Source: Steromphala cineraria (taxonomy: Eukaryota; Mollusca; Gastropoda; Trochida; Trochidae). Taken from it: 64,000 nucleotides of DNA. This document shows positions 46,868 to 58,310 of the stretch, piece after piece. The notes beneath the pieces were generated by a model that was given only the letters and a program-made list of their open reading frames with translations, searched no databases and had not been told where the DNA came from. The stretch spans positions 3,604,330-3,668,329 of the forward strand of contig OU744736.1 of assembly GCA_916613615.1 (NCBI GenBank). Reading direction: 5' to 3'. The position numbers were made by a program, and so were the translations under genes. Within the stretch, counting starts at the first letter, position 1. Every line of letters starts with the position of its first letter.

Positions 46868-49366
46868 CTATGGGGAAGAAAAGTGGTTCTTTCTTTTTAT
46901 ATTACAATTGCTTATATACTTACTGATGTTGATAACATGTGTTTTATTAGAGTATGTTAATAATTCAATAACTTTGTAGACACTTGGATGTCTCCAGTAG
47001 TAGGGCTTGATAAACGTGATACGCTCATTGTGATATAATGGACACTGCAACAGGAAGTGATATTCATCCTCGACTTCATGTACTTTGAAGACATTTAAAC
47101 AGTATTCGCAGAATCTTTCGCACCTTGGTGTACTTTTATATCTGCCGATTTCAATTTGTAGTCGATGGCTCGATGTTCTTAATTTACAGATGGATGACTT
47201 GTAGGGTCTTGAATAAACTTTTGTAGATCAGTTTTGAGTTATTTATAAAAAGACATCTTGTTACTTTTTCCAATATCACTTCTCCAATTTTGAATGAAAA
47301 TATCCACCAATCGTTTCTTAAAAGTAACCAAAAAGCCTTTGTGGTCAACACAGTGAGGGTCGTCCCAGACGTATGAAAACCCATTTTCATGTAGTAATTT
47401 CTTGACGTTCGCCGTCCAAGTATTTTTGTGATTGTTACTTTCCCTGGAGGTGAGATCATATAGTGTCTTCAGGAAACAATTAGTAGAATTCTGTAGCTTG
47501 AACCAATATGAAATAAGACGGACGTATCTGTTTATATAGAGGGGATACCTGCCGAGTTCTCCATACACAGCAGCAGTACAGGTTTTGTTATGCACATTTA
47601 GAATCCTTTTCAGAAATTTAAGATGTATTCGCTCTATTTCCCTGGCTTGAATATAACCCCAAATTTCACATCCATAATTCATTGTAGATGAAACAAAGGC
47701 GTCAAACAACTGACATTTATTTTAGGAGTGAAATCAAGATTTTTTAGAATTTGTACGAGCACATTCATCGCTTTAGGTCCTTTACCTGCCAAAGTCTTTG
47801 TCGATAGAGTTAGAGAGCCATTTTAATTAATGACGTTTCCCAGATAGGTAAAGTGATCCACCACTTCAAGTTCACTCTCACCGTATGTCCATGCTTCCGC
47901 ACTTTTTAACTTTCCACCTATCCGAAAAGTAAGAATTTTGGTTTTATTACGTTGACACTTTGACCCCAAGTATTACACTATTCAAACAGTATGTTCAGCG
48001 ATGTTTGAAGACCTTCGGGTGTTTCAGAGAGTAGGACCATGTCATCCACGAATAGGATTATCATGATCTGAATGTACTCTAACAGCAGACCGTTATCCAT
48101 ACCTTCCTGCAAGGCTGATTCCAGATCTTTTATATACAGCGAGAAGAGAATAGGTGACAGAACCTCGCCCTGTTTTATACCAATGTCACATTTGAACAAT
48201 GTTGAAAGTTCTCCATTTACTTTTACACAAGCTTTCACCTGACTGTACATCGATTTGATAACTGCTAGCATCTTTCCACGAATACCAAGTCTATGTTACT
48301 TGAACAACAGCGAGTTTCTTTGTATGGTATCAAATGCCTTAGATAGGTCGACGAATGAAGCATAGAGTCTCTTGATATCATTTAAATACTTTGTTACTAC
48401 CGTGTTCAACATAAACAAAGCATCAATAGTTGAATATCCAGATCTACAGACTATTTGAGCGTCCGATATTGAATTGTTTGTATCCGCCCATCTTGAAAGT
48501 CTTGCATTTAACACAGAGGTGAATATCTTTGAGAAACAGCTATTCAATGTGATTCCTCGATAGTTGCTTGTTTCCGATTTTCCCCTTTTTGTAGATAGGC
48601 ACTATAACTCCCTCACTCCATATTTCAGGAAAACGACCCGTATCCAAAACGTTGTTGAATAGGATTTTCATAGTGTCCAACAATATATCGTCAGCGTTAA
48701 TGAAGTATTCATTTAATACATTATCACTTGAGTACGATTTCTTTGGCTTAAATTTCTTAATAGCACATTGTATCTCCTCAATTGTTATCTCACTATCAAG
48801 TTCATCAAATATAGGTTCACCCTCTAGTAAGTTATTGACGTTGTTACAATCTATCGTTGCATTATCACTTAGATTTTCAAAGTGCAATCAGAAATCATCA
48901 ATGCTCAGCTCATGTACATCTGTACCTTTTTTCTGTTTGAAGTATTTCCAGAATTCTCTTGGATTTGTTGTCTGAAGTTTCTTTATTTCTTTTCTCACTT
49001 TCTGTTTATGTTCACTTCTGGCATTACGTAATACGAGCTTATAATATTTCTTCTTGTCACATAGTTTCACCGTGTTTAATAACTGAAATATTGTTAAAAA
49101 CATGTTAAACACCATCTCACTCACTCTCTTGAAGGATTATTACTAAATACATCCAAAGCTTGTAGAAAGTGATTTTTTGCTAACCTACACTCCTTACTGA
49201 ACCATTTGGCGCCATCTGAATTATTTAGATTATAGTTTCTAGTAGTATAAACTCCCTTTGTCAAAAGTTCGGCACACTTATTAATGATAAAACTATAAGC
49301 CTCTACTGCTGTGTCTACATCTTGACATGTGGCAGCTTGAAACAGGTTAGGTAGCTCCTCCCTCAC
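46868..49366 (-). pseudogene. LINE ORF2 reverse transcriptase and C-terminal domains, fragmented
   Basis: Open pieces in successive frames: a linker (49,366-48,888) with the NPREFWKYF motif; fingers (48,887-48,540) with KPKKSYSSDNVLNEYF and PIYKKGK; palm (48,547-48,296) with FVDLSKAFDTI; then 48,271-47,978 with IKQGEVLSPILFSLY and ILFVDDMVLL, the catalytic box, reading FVDD. Next come LEVVDHFTYLGN near 47.85 kb and the thumb (47,709-47,239) with NYGCEIWGY. The end (about 47,120-46,868) has two Cys and VEDEYHFLLQCPLYHNER, the terminal Cys/His knuckle. At least four frame breaks are visible. Confidence 0.88.
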
Positions 49367-49435
49367 TGCTTGTCTGAAGGGTTCCCTGTATTCATCCTTC
49401 CATTTAAAGTATATAGTCCGCTGTCCTTCATTGCT

Positions 49436-50290
49436 TTAATTCAGTTTTCCTTTTGTACGGATTCCTGTCGAAGTGAAGCTAAGGGGTGCATGCTCACTGA
49501 ATAAATTGAAATTATGAACAGTGAAATTCCTGACTCGTTCCATCCCACATTCATTAAGTAGAAGATAGTCAATAACTGAGCTGCCATTCCTGTTGTAAAA
49601 CGTGCATGAACCATCAACATCGCCCGTTAGTCTACCATTACCTATACGCAAACCTGACGCCTTGCTAATATCCAAAAGCTGAGTTCCAAATCCATTTACT
49701 GTGGTGTCGTGTGAGTTTCTGACAGAGTGTTCATCTGGTATGTATGTTGTCCTGTCCCCGTTTATATCCACACTGTCATTCACAACAAAGTCTGCTTGAT
49801 TACCTACCCATGCATTGAAATCACCTATAAAAAAGATGTCACCACAATTGTTATAATCATTAAAAACACCAAGCAATTCATCAAATAGATTAACATTATG
49901 TACCGTGTAAGCAGTTGACCCTTCTGGCCAGATGTAAACATAACATAAAAACATATTGTTTTTTGTACCAAAGTAATTTGAGTCAAATTGCAAACATATA
50001 ATGGTATCATAAATGTTCCTGACAATTGTCACGCCATTTTTAATTCTGTCTTTCACGTAAATAACAGTTCCTTCGCTATTGCGTTTTGCCCTTTTATGGA
50101 TGAACTTTCTATGAAACCTGAAAGCATGGTACTGATCAATGTCAATACAACAATCCTCGTCTGTCCATGTCTCGCACAAACCTATGACGTCATGATGACG
50201 TACTGTATTTATGAAAAACCTCTGACACCAGTTTACCCGGCGTTAAACCATTACAGTTCCGTGAAAAGATACTCAGTTCATCCCTTGCGT
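49436..50290 (-). pseudogene. LINE ORF2 endonuclease domain (APE/EEP type), frameshifted
   Basis: The start is visible as FSRNCNGLTPGKL near 50,250. A frameshift then leads into a 247-codon open segment (50,179-49,436). In that segment CETW is at residues 2-5, GDFNAWVG at about 119, SVIDYLL at about 201 and SEHAPL at about 228. These correspond to the metal-binding Glu, the GDFN loop, the D-x-L strand and the SDH catalytic motif, which here reads SEH. The domain nicks target DNA to prime reverse transcription. The frameshift inactivates this copy. Confidence 0.88.
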
Positions 50291-50359
50291 TGTCCTACTG
50301 TGGTTCTGGAGGTGGCGTGTACAATTGTCTTTGTATGTAGAGACGGTTGTATATAAGTC

Positions 50360-50805
50360 TGCACTCCTTACCAGCTGCTCTAGCCTCCTTCATAATCGGG
50401 TAATGCCTCCTCTGTCCTGTCGTCCGCTATTTCTGGGGGGAATTGTTCATTGATATATATGTTTGAACCTTTCAACTTTTTACTTCTCCTCTGTACTTCA
50501 GTTCTGTCTTTATGATTTGTAAATTGTACTACAATTGTCCTGGGAGTTCTATTTCTGCTGTTTCTGATTCAGTGGATTCTGCCCAGTTTCATCTGCTCAA
50601 TCTCCGTCGCTGTGAAGCCTAACTTCTCTTCCAATAGGTCCTTTACAGCTTCTTCTGTTTTCATAGGAGTTTCCTTATCAATTTCCGGGACACCGACAAA
50701 TAATAGGTTATCGCTCATCGATCTGGACTGCAATTCCAAAATAGTTTTGTGTTGTTCCTGAACCTGTTTTTCCAGATACCAGAGGTGTTCTGATGCGTCT
50801 CCCAC
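50360..50805 (-). pseudogene. LINE ORF1 remnant (L1 ORF1p-like RRM and C-terminal domain)
   Basis: An open segment of 78 codons (50,805-50,569) starts in a coiled-coil-like stretch (WYLEKQVQEQHKTILELQ). It then matches the L1 ORF1p RRM signature in NLLFVGVPE and LGRIH. After a frameshift near 50,570 the frame continues with RTPRTIVVQFTNHKDR and KLKGSNIYINEQFPPEIADD, the usual C-terminal-domain pattern of this family. ORF1p is an RNA-binding chaperone that coats the element's own RNA. The N-terminal part is missing, consistent with 5' truncation at about 50,839. Confidence 0.8.
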
Positions 50806-50839
50806 GCCATATTATGCTGCATATATCCTTCTGTTTAGG

Positions 50840-51082
50840 CTCATTTTCTCTAAGCTAGAAGAGGATGTATTTAATCCTTTCGTCCGGGACTGTTCAAATC
50901 AAAATCTATCTAGTTTGTTTGTTTTAGCTGACATTAAATTGGTCCTGTGAAGAACAGTTGACACAGTGATGGTACTGCGATGCTTGTGTCCCGATTGACG
51001 GCTCTAGAGGATATCATTAGAGGACACACTTCTACAACCAGACACTGCTTCAGCTTACAACCCTTATCGAGACAAGGATACA
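50840..51082. repeat. Right copy of long direct repeat flanking the LINE
   Basis: 243 bp, in the same orientation as 46,542-46,770. It begins directly at the truncated 5' end of the LINE. The left copy ends directly at the LINE 3' microsatellite tail. This is the geometry of a target-site duplication, though far longer than usual. Confidence 0.9.
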
Positions 51083-52192
51083 TAGAATCCTCTTAAGTTG
51101 ATGTTACAGAATTCAAAACATATTTGGATGATAACAACTATAATTTCCCACGACAAGGTTGATTATGTAAATCGAATTTGTAACCTAGTCACTGCAACCT
51201 CAATTCAAAAAAAATATTCTACCATGACATTTCCAAATCCTCAAATGTTATTGGTTTATTTCTATGGTCGAACCAACGTTCGAACACGATTTTTATGACG
51301 GCCGATTGATTCACCGCGGTTTGATACACATTGCCATAGAAACGAACTTCATGACACGAGTCGACATGCATACAGTCACCGTACGTTTCGGAAGTTGCTT
51401 CGTCTGAATACTAACTAAAAGTCTTTAATCGTTGTACTACTCGTACTTTTATAGAAATAGAGTTCGATTCGGTTCGATATCACGCAGGTTTATGTCCAGG
51501 AAAAAAGTGTATTTTCAAGCGAAAGGCTGAATGTAGATCATGGAGCTACCGCAACCAGTTTTGGTTCAGTGATGTAGACAGTGAAGTCAACCTTTGACGT
51601 CATAAGCGCAAGAGATTGTGACGTCAGTGTTGACCAAAGCACAACTGACGTTACTCGTCATGGTAGAATGAAGATAAACCTACTGTGCTTTTTAATTGTC
51701 GTAGTCTAACGTATATTCGATACCGTTGATGTTACATTCGAAGCCTCACGCTAACGCGTTCGGCTCCGAATGACATCAACAGGTATCGAATCTATCTTAG
51801 ACCACGAAAATTAAAAAAACACAGTAGGTTTATCTACTTATTCGAAAGATTTTTTTTTACATAAAAACACATCCACAGGCAAATGAAACTTTTGAAAGTT
51901 TAACGAATTCTGTATTTTAAGGTAGCTGAAATAATCAAATTGTTTAACACTGTGGCATTATCCTGAAGATAAAGAAGTCTAAACAGGAAATGTTAAAATT
52001 CTTTTATTAATGTATTCTTAATTCAATTAATTAAAAGTAAAGCAATAAGATAAAAAGGACAAATCATGACATAACATGTTTCAAAAATGGCATGTGAGTC
52101 TTTCCTGACACCAGTAAGAACTTGACATAGAACAGAAATGTCATCATGGGCAGTTTTTTTTATCTTGGAAATCCGGATCGATAGAGGATATA
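51083..52192. other. No gene; foldback at 51,673-51,834 only
   Basis: Apart from the foldback this stretch has a few TGACGTCA-like sites (51,597-51,655) and no recognised element. Confidence 0.5.
51673..51834. repeat. Foldback element, ~70-bp arms
   Basis: GATAAACCTACTGTG at the left pairs with CACAGTAGGTTTATC at the right. Inside, ATTCGATACC...TTGATGT pairs with ACATCAACAGGTATCGAAT. The short centre is CACGCTAACGCG. Probable foldback MITE; no ORF. Confidence 0.82.
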
Positions 52193-52769
52193 AACTCATG
52201 GACAAAAGAAACGCTAGGTATTTTCAAACGAAGGATAAACAAATTATGTATGCCATGTAAATTCGATTTCGAATGTGTTTGATAAAAACAATTGGATAAT
52301 TATTGTTCATAATTTTAACCATGATGGCATGGAGCGTTTTGTACTGTGGTTGTCTAAACACTGTTGGGGTGCTAACATTGCTGTTTTCAGGTACTTTTTT
52401 GTTAATCATTATTTTGAAATTAAGTTTGAATTTCGGAAATGTATATCATAAGTTTATTTGAGATACTGTTAATGAAAAACATCCACTTTGACTTTTCTGC
52501 ATTGATATGTCTTCGCGTTTGAATCTATAAATATGCAAAAAATGACCAAATTGGCTCTCCAATCTCGCTTATTTAAGAAGATAGCAAATTGATAATTTTT
52601 TGACACGCGTTTTCTAAGGCGCCATGCAACACAAAATGATTCAAACAAGGCAAACATAGTTGAGTTGACTTCTAAGGAAACTTTGCCACTCTGCTTCATT
52701 CACATTTATCTTACATGGAATAAAATATCCTGACATTTATGTTACCAGCGTTTCTTTTGCCCGTGAGTT
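52193..52769. mobile_element. 577-bp TIR element (family E), copy 1
   Basis: Left AACTCATGGACAAAAGAAACG and right, inverted, AACTCACGGGCAAAAGAAACG. Interior shares blocks (AGTCAACT..., ...GCGAGAT...GAGA) with copy 2 when one of them is flipped. No transposase frame. The flanking dinucleotide (TA left, AA right) could be a decayed TA duplication. Confidence 0.75.
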
Positions 52770-53578
52770 AATATCCGTAATTATCGACCGCCAAGGTTGA
52801 TGAAAGAGGTACCCTAGACAACTGTTATAAGATTGATACAGTATCAATGCATGAAAGAGAAGTTATTGCCTCCTGATAACCGATGATTGCTGTTCCAACA
52901 TTTTGGATAAATCATTTGCCTCAGTATCCGGCGGTTTCGATTCTGATCTTTGTATCAAGCGTTCCAAAAGACAATTTTTGACAATTGCAGGTTGACATAA
53001 AAGAAATATTTTTCACTTTCTTTTGTCTCCCGTTAGTAAACACATTATTGTAGCTTGATACTACATGCAATACCTGTAAACATTGTTGTTTTCTGTAATT
53101 CTTTTTAAACCATTATTACCAAAGCAGTTAAACAATTGAGAGAACGAAAGTTGATGATCAAAATTAAAATGCATTGATTTACGTACGTTAACTACTTCAC
53201 ACTATAAACAATCCTTTTCATTGTGAGCTTGAAATGAAGAGCCACACAAGTATGCAGGTTCTAGTGTTAAAAATACTAATTATGACATGATTAGTCATGA
53301 GTGTGAGAATTATCAGCATTTAATACTCGCAACATTACATTGTCAAGCATAACATGCTGAAAAACTAATAGATTTGCTACGCCCTGAACAGTAAGTAATC
53401 AAGGTCACCAACTTGTATCAGAACTGGTTGAATCTAGTTGAGACTGAGTAGCTAGGTTTTACGCATGTAATGGAAACTTTTTCCATTGTAGGTATCAAAT
53501 GACAAAATCAAAATAAGGACAATAGTTTAAAGTGTAAAAGATGTTGGTTTCAGTTGAACATTTGCGAATACCAAATAT

Positions 53579-54157
53579 AAACTCATGTCCAAAAGAAACG
53601 ATACCATACAAATCCCAAAATAACTCAATCCACTGCAGATTAATAAGACTAAAACATAGTAATATCATTTCTTCAGGAGTCAACTAAAGTCAATGCAAAA
53701 TTTGGAAACATCATCTTTTCATGTTTGTGAGAAACATGCATTTGAAAAAATCATCGATCTGGAATCTCCTTAACTAGGCGAGATAGCAGAGAGAAATTGG
53801 ACACTTTCGCTTGTTTTAAAACGTTCTAGTGCAGTGACGCGTCAACGAATTTATGTCAAATAAAGTGTATTATATCAACAATATTTTTTTCTGACATAAA
53901 TTCAATACTTTATCAATTTTAAAGTGAAATGACAAAAGTTCTGTTCATAAAACAATTTGAAATATCGATTTATGCACTCCATGTACATTTGAAAAGACAC
54001 AAAATCAAAAGTATCTTTTCCTGAAGAATGAAAATGTGCATACTTTTTGGCAAGATATATGCCTGTTAGACACACTTAAATTCGACCCTGTCAGGTTATA
54101 GAATTTTGTTTCGGACGACTTTGAAAACTTGGTATCGTTTCTTTTGGACATGAGTTT
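53579..54157. mobile_element. 579-bp TIR element (family E), copy 2, opposite orientation
   Basis: A 28-bp inverted repeat, starting AAACTCATGTCCAAAAGAAA and continuing CGATACCA, is perfect at both ends. Same length as copy 1 within 2 bp. Flanked by TA on both sides if AACTCATG is taken as the end, as expected for Tc1/mariner-like insertion. Non-autonomous. Confidence 0.82.
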
Positions 54158-55454
54158 ACATGTAGACCTCCTTCTTTACGTTTGATAGTGGCATGTTATC
54201 TCAATTTTCAAATATGATAGAATATGATCTATTGGGTTGCCCCTTTTACATACTTTAGAAATAAATACCTTCACTAATAAGTTTGGGCTCCCAAAGATTT
54301 GACAGATATGCAAGTGACACAAACGTTTCTGTTTCATCCATTTCCTGAAAATAATTGGAAACAGATTTGCTTTCCTTAATGCAATTGATCGCACGCGTGA
54401 ATGTAATTACCTATTTATATTCTGCTGTGACAAGTTCAAGGTAAAACCTAACTGACAATTGCAATTACTGGTTAATTTACAAGTTGACGCCAAGGGTTTT
54501 TGCCTTAAAAATAGCGAATTTCAACGCTTTAAACTATAAAGTGACGCACTTCAGTTGTTTACGAAGCTGAATCTTTAAAGTGTACTGTCACACTCTATTT
54601 ATAAGCAGCTGCCATGTATTGTTTAAAAGCCAAGAAAAACTAAAAAATATATAAATAGCAATTTTTTCATATGTTTCATCAGGTTTGCAATAACGATTTT
54701 GCATCTTGAAATTCTAGTTAATCATCTGAATTCTTTTAAAAACATAACAGTATCTTGAAACTTCCTGAAATATGATAAACTCATGTCTGTTTGTTTACCA
54801 TTCGATTGGGATCATTGCTTAACGCACGTTATGTAAACTACCGTAATGGGGAGACCTTTATTTTGAAGATAATTGACCCATAGCATGCAATTGTGTACAT
54901 AAATATCAATGTTTCTTCATTTTGTCGATTTTCACAGCTGAAAATATTAAAGTTTTTAAAAAAAAGGACTGGCTAACCATGAATTAAAGACTTTAATCAA
55001 GTCGCAACAAAAACAAAGTTTTCTAGTTCAGCTTTTCGTTAAACAAATCTAGGATGACACGATATTGTAGCCAGGTCATTCTTTTATATCGCATATAATC
55101 CTTAATCATTTCATTATGTTCCAGACGTCCATAGGTTCAGATTCAATAATGGAAAGTCCATAAATCAAATATACAATGCACATTTATGAAATTGTCTATT
55201 CATGTTTCTTTTTTTTCTATTTATACATTTAAATAATACGGGATACTTGTATGTTTTCAGAAAAAAACATTATGAATGGAAAATTTAATCTATTGCAATT
55301 GCACGAACATAAATATCTAATATACCAATATACCATAATCAAGTGTCCATGAAAAGAAGGTCAGATCCATTGCAAATTGAAGATATATCATATTTTTAAA
55401 GAGCTGAGATCGTTAAGGCTTCTTATCGTTCTCATATACACTCTTACAGGTAAG

Positions 55455-55600
55455 TCGGGGTATAAAACCTTCATTCTGTCCATCCGTGCGTTGGTATGTC
55501 CGTCCCCGAGCTCTAGTCTGAAGCATAGATCCGAAACTACACAGACTATATTCACCAAACGTCATACACTTATCAAACATGATACTACAACCTAAACCAA
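55455..55600. repeat. Scrap of the GACGGAC / TATACCCC element, inverted
   Basis: Minus-strand reading gives TTTGATAAGTGTATGACGTT, TGGTGAA, then GGACGGACAT and TTTTATACCCCGAC. This is one unit of the 170-bp type plus the end. Confidence 0.6.
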
Positions 55601-57313
55601 CGAGAGGGTTCTTTGCCCGGAGTTTTCCATTCTGTTATCAACTATTGAAAAATACCCAATCCAAGATCATATATGTTATTTGAATTTAGTTGATTGGCTT
55701 ATATTCAAAGACCTGGGAAATAGCTAAATTGTAATCGAGTAATTTTCACCAGACTGAGTTCAAGAAAGAACAGTAGAAGGAAACGTATTTAAACAGATAT
55801 CAGAACAAATCTATGTCTGAATATATATATATGAACAAATAAAAATAAAACTAGGTATAAATGAGACGAGCTGCATATTATCTATCGAAATGACACGCAT
55901 CTGCAATAGAAATAACAATTTGTTAGTAATCAAGTGTATCGCCCCAGTCTATAAAGAACCCTCACTTTTTGGTTTATATCATTCATAAACTACAGTGAAA
56001 CAATTGCATCTGCCTCTCAGTAAATGAAGTTTCTTACGATAGGCAAACTCGAAAGTGAACTTCGTAAATATCGAATAAATAAGTTAATTGTTGTGTCATG
56101 TTATTGTTTTTCATCAAATCCTCTGACAGTCTCTATCTATGATCGTGAATAAGCCATGGATGTACGTCACAGTATAGTGGTAATGTTTACAAACATTTAT
56201 TAAACGATTTCTCTCATTTATAGTTCACTTCGTTTTGTTCAAAATGTTGAAAAGTGCACATCGCCTTAAACTTGCAAAGACTTTTAAAGTTATGAATCTT
56301 ATATAGAGTTATCTAAAACAAATTGGACAATACATTTAAACAAAGTTACACTTTACCTATACAAGTAACCATATACTTAATAAATTATTCATCAAGACGA
56401 AGAAATGTATAAAGTTTTCACTGCCTTTAAACTCTATTTTTGCTGACTTTTTTTGAGAAGAAAGCAAGCACGAGATGAGAGATAAGTGATATCACACTCA
56501 AAACAACAGATATTCTGTTTATTATTTGCCTTTGTGGTCGAAAATTGTTTAATTTATGTCCAAAAGGCTTTGACTCGAGAGTTTTCTGGCGACGTCATAC
56601 CATTGTTGATCGTAACTTAGCGACGGCGATGACGTCGCGTTGATTGTAGAAGTGACGTCAAACCATTGTACCCATGACGTCATCCCCTCTGTGATATTTT
56701 CACTGACTTGAAAAAGTGATATCACACTCAGTGGCGAGAACACTTTTCAAGAACTGAGAAAACTCAGTCTCTCACCGCTTAGCATATAATAAAATATTAT
56801 TGATTTACATTAGTTGAAACTGTCACTATGCCTTCAAGAGAATAACACATCCGTACGTTCGGACTTAGGGGACGATAACATCACAGCTAGTTTTAACTAG
56901 ATTGGATTAAAACTAATCTGAAATTCGGGAAGCGGCTTTTGAACAAAAACAATATCAAGTTAATTATTGTTTTCAACAAATTCAAAGACGAAAAGTTTCT
57001 AAATATCCATTTAGAAATTTAACTCTTTCTATTCGCTTTTCTTAAATCGATTTGGTCTAATTGATCATGAAATATTCTCATATTTCATTGAAGACTTTCA
57101 GAGACGTCGATTTTGTCTCCTCAAGGCATATCAGTCTCTAGATTTAACCATAACCTGTGTGATTAGGAGACCAGGTTCTTGAATATCAAATAATTCTATA
57201 TAATGGCATGAAACAAGATCGCGGCTGTTTTTTGAACAATTCTGTCGTTAGGTTTTCCGGCATGTTTTCTTCAGTTGTTTGAGAGGCATTTGAGAATTTG
57301 GAGTATAAAAAAA

Positions 57314-57428
57314 ACAAGGAGTTCTATGGATTATAAACTTTTTTTATTGTAAAACGGTATAAGAATCTATTCCCAAACGTAGCTACATACTACAATAAAA
57401 GAAGTTGATAATCCATAAAACTCCTTGT
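57314..57428. repeat. Foldback element of 115 bp
   Basis: ACAAGGAGTTCTATGGATTA at the left and, inverted, ACAAGGAGTTTTATGGATTA at the right, with further pairing to ..TTTTATTGTA. Arms about 36 bp. Confidence 0.85.
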
Positions 57429-58310
57429 CTTCATGTTTTCTTCAGAAATTGTTAACAACATTTATTTTATTTTATGGTCACATTAAAAGTTTCCCTAATC
57501 AAATGTAAACATTCCAACACAATATTATCGCGATATCATTCAATAATGCTGTGACATTAATTGTCTCAATAATAATTAGTTGTTTGCATAATTATTGCAT
57601 GAAACATGCCTATAGCCCGTAGACGTTCATCAAGTTGAAGAGGTCTCATTGCAAATCAAATGTAAGAATCTGATAAAAATATACCTGTAATAGTATACCT
57701 TATACGCGAACTTATAGGAAAGTAAACATGGATAGGATAAACCAGAACGCAGGTGTTTTCATCAACCCTTCTTTGAAATATCACATTTGACAATTCCCCG
57801 CTTCCGTGTGTATGGTGTTAATGGATGCCGATCTGTTGGTCAGTGGTTTCTGTTTGAGCTGATAAGACATTGAACCGTGTGGACTCTCAATCTCAAGGTA
57901 CCATGATTATCTGCATATGTATTGGTAAGTTTTAAGAGTATATGTACACGATCAAATTATACAGTTACATATATTCAAATATAACCAGTAAACATATTGA
58001 AAAATAATGAAATTCAAATCAAAACATTTACTGTTCCTTTATATAACTAGAAGTGGATGTTTTCAATCCTTCCTTCCGGTCTCAATCAAAGCCTATCCAA
58101 TTTGCTATTGTTATCTGGCATTCAAGCTTCTTTCATGTAGAATCAACAATGAAGATGTTGTCTCCACTCTCTGTGTCTCGTGTCATTAACAACACTGATG
58201 TGTCTGGAGATAGTATTAGGGGCACAGTTCTAGGACAACCCTTTATCAAAATCAGGAAACTATAATGGTAATTTTTAGGAGAGGGAGGGCTATTGCATTC
58301 CGATATTACT

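Larger units (their letters stand above)
46771..50839 (-). mobile_element. Broken L1/Tx1-like non-LTR retrotransposon (LINE), 4.07 kb
   Basis: Reading the minus strand from 50.8 kb down, the order is: a 5'-truncated ORF1p-like segment, an APE-type endonuclease, a reverse transcriptase, a C-terminal domain with a Cys/His knuckle, an AATAAA (46,805-46,800), and a TGTC-microsatellite tail ending at 46,771. Several frameshifts and stops separate the pieces, so the copy is dead. An L1-style ORF1 combined with an APE endonuclease suits the L1/Tx1 group; the clade is not proved. The copy sits between two long direct repeats (46,542-46,770 and 50,840-51,082). Confidence 0.9.
52770..58310. repeat. Array B, unit 1: ~5-kb diverged unit, no gene
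   Basis: Blocks in order: P 53,250-53,290 (GCAGGTTCTAGTGTTAAA), Q 54,300-54,480, R 54,783-54,830 (CATGTCTGTTTGTTTACCAT), S 55,420-55,440, T 55,900-56,130, U 56,930-57,280, V 58,045-58,260. Each recurs elsewhere at 44-64 kb. Family E copies, a GACGGAC scrap and a foldback interrupt it. No frame has protein support. Confidence 0.6.

Noticed and set aside
48652..48975. 107-codon plus frame and other plus frames within 46.6-50.4 kb
   Set aside because: Antisense readings of the LINE coding pieces or of the flanking direct repeat.
46542..51082. LTR retrotransposon, because of the direct repeats flanking the RT
   Set aside because: The enclosed enzyme set is an APE endonuclease plus a LINE-type RT with a microsatellite tail. 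There is no protease, integrase, primer-binding site or polypurine tract, and the repeat lacks TG...CA ends.
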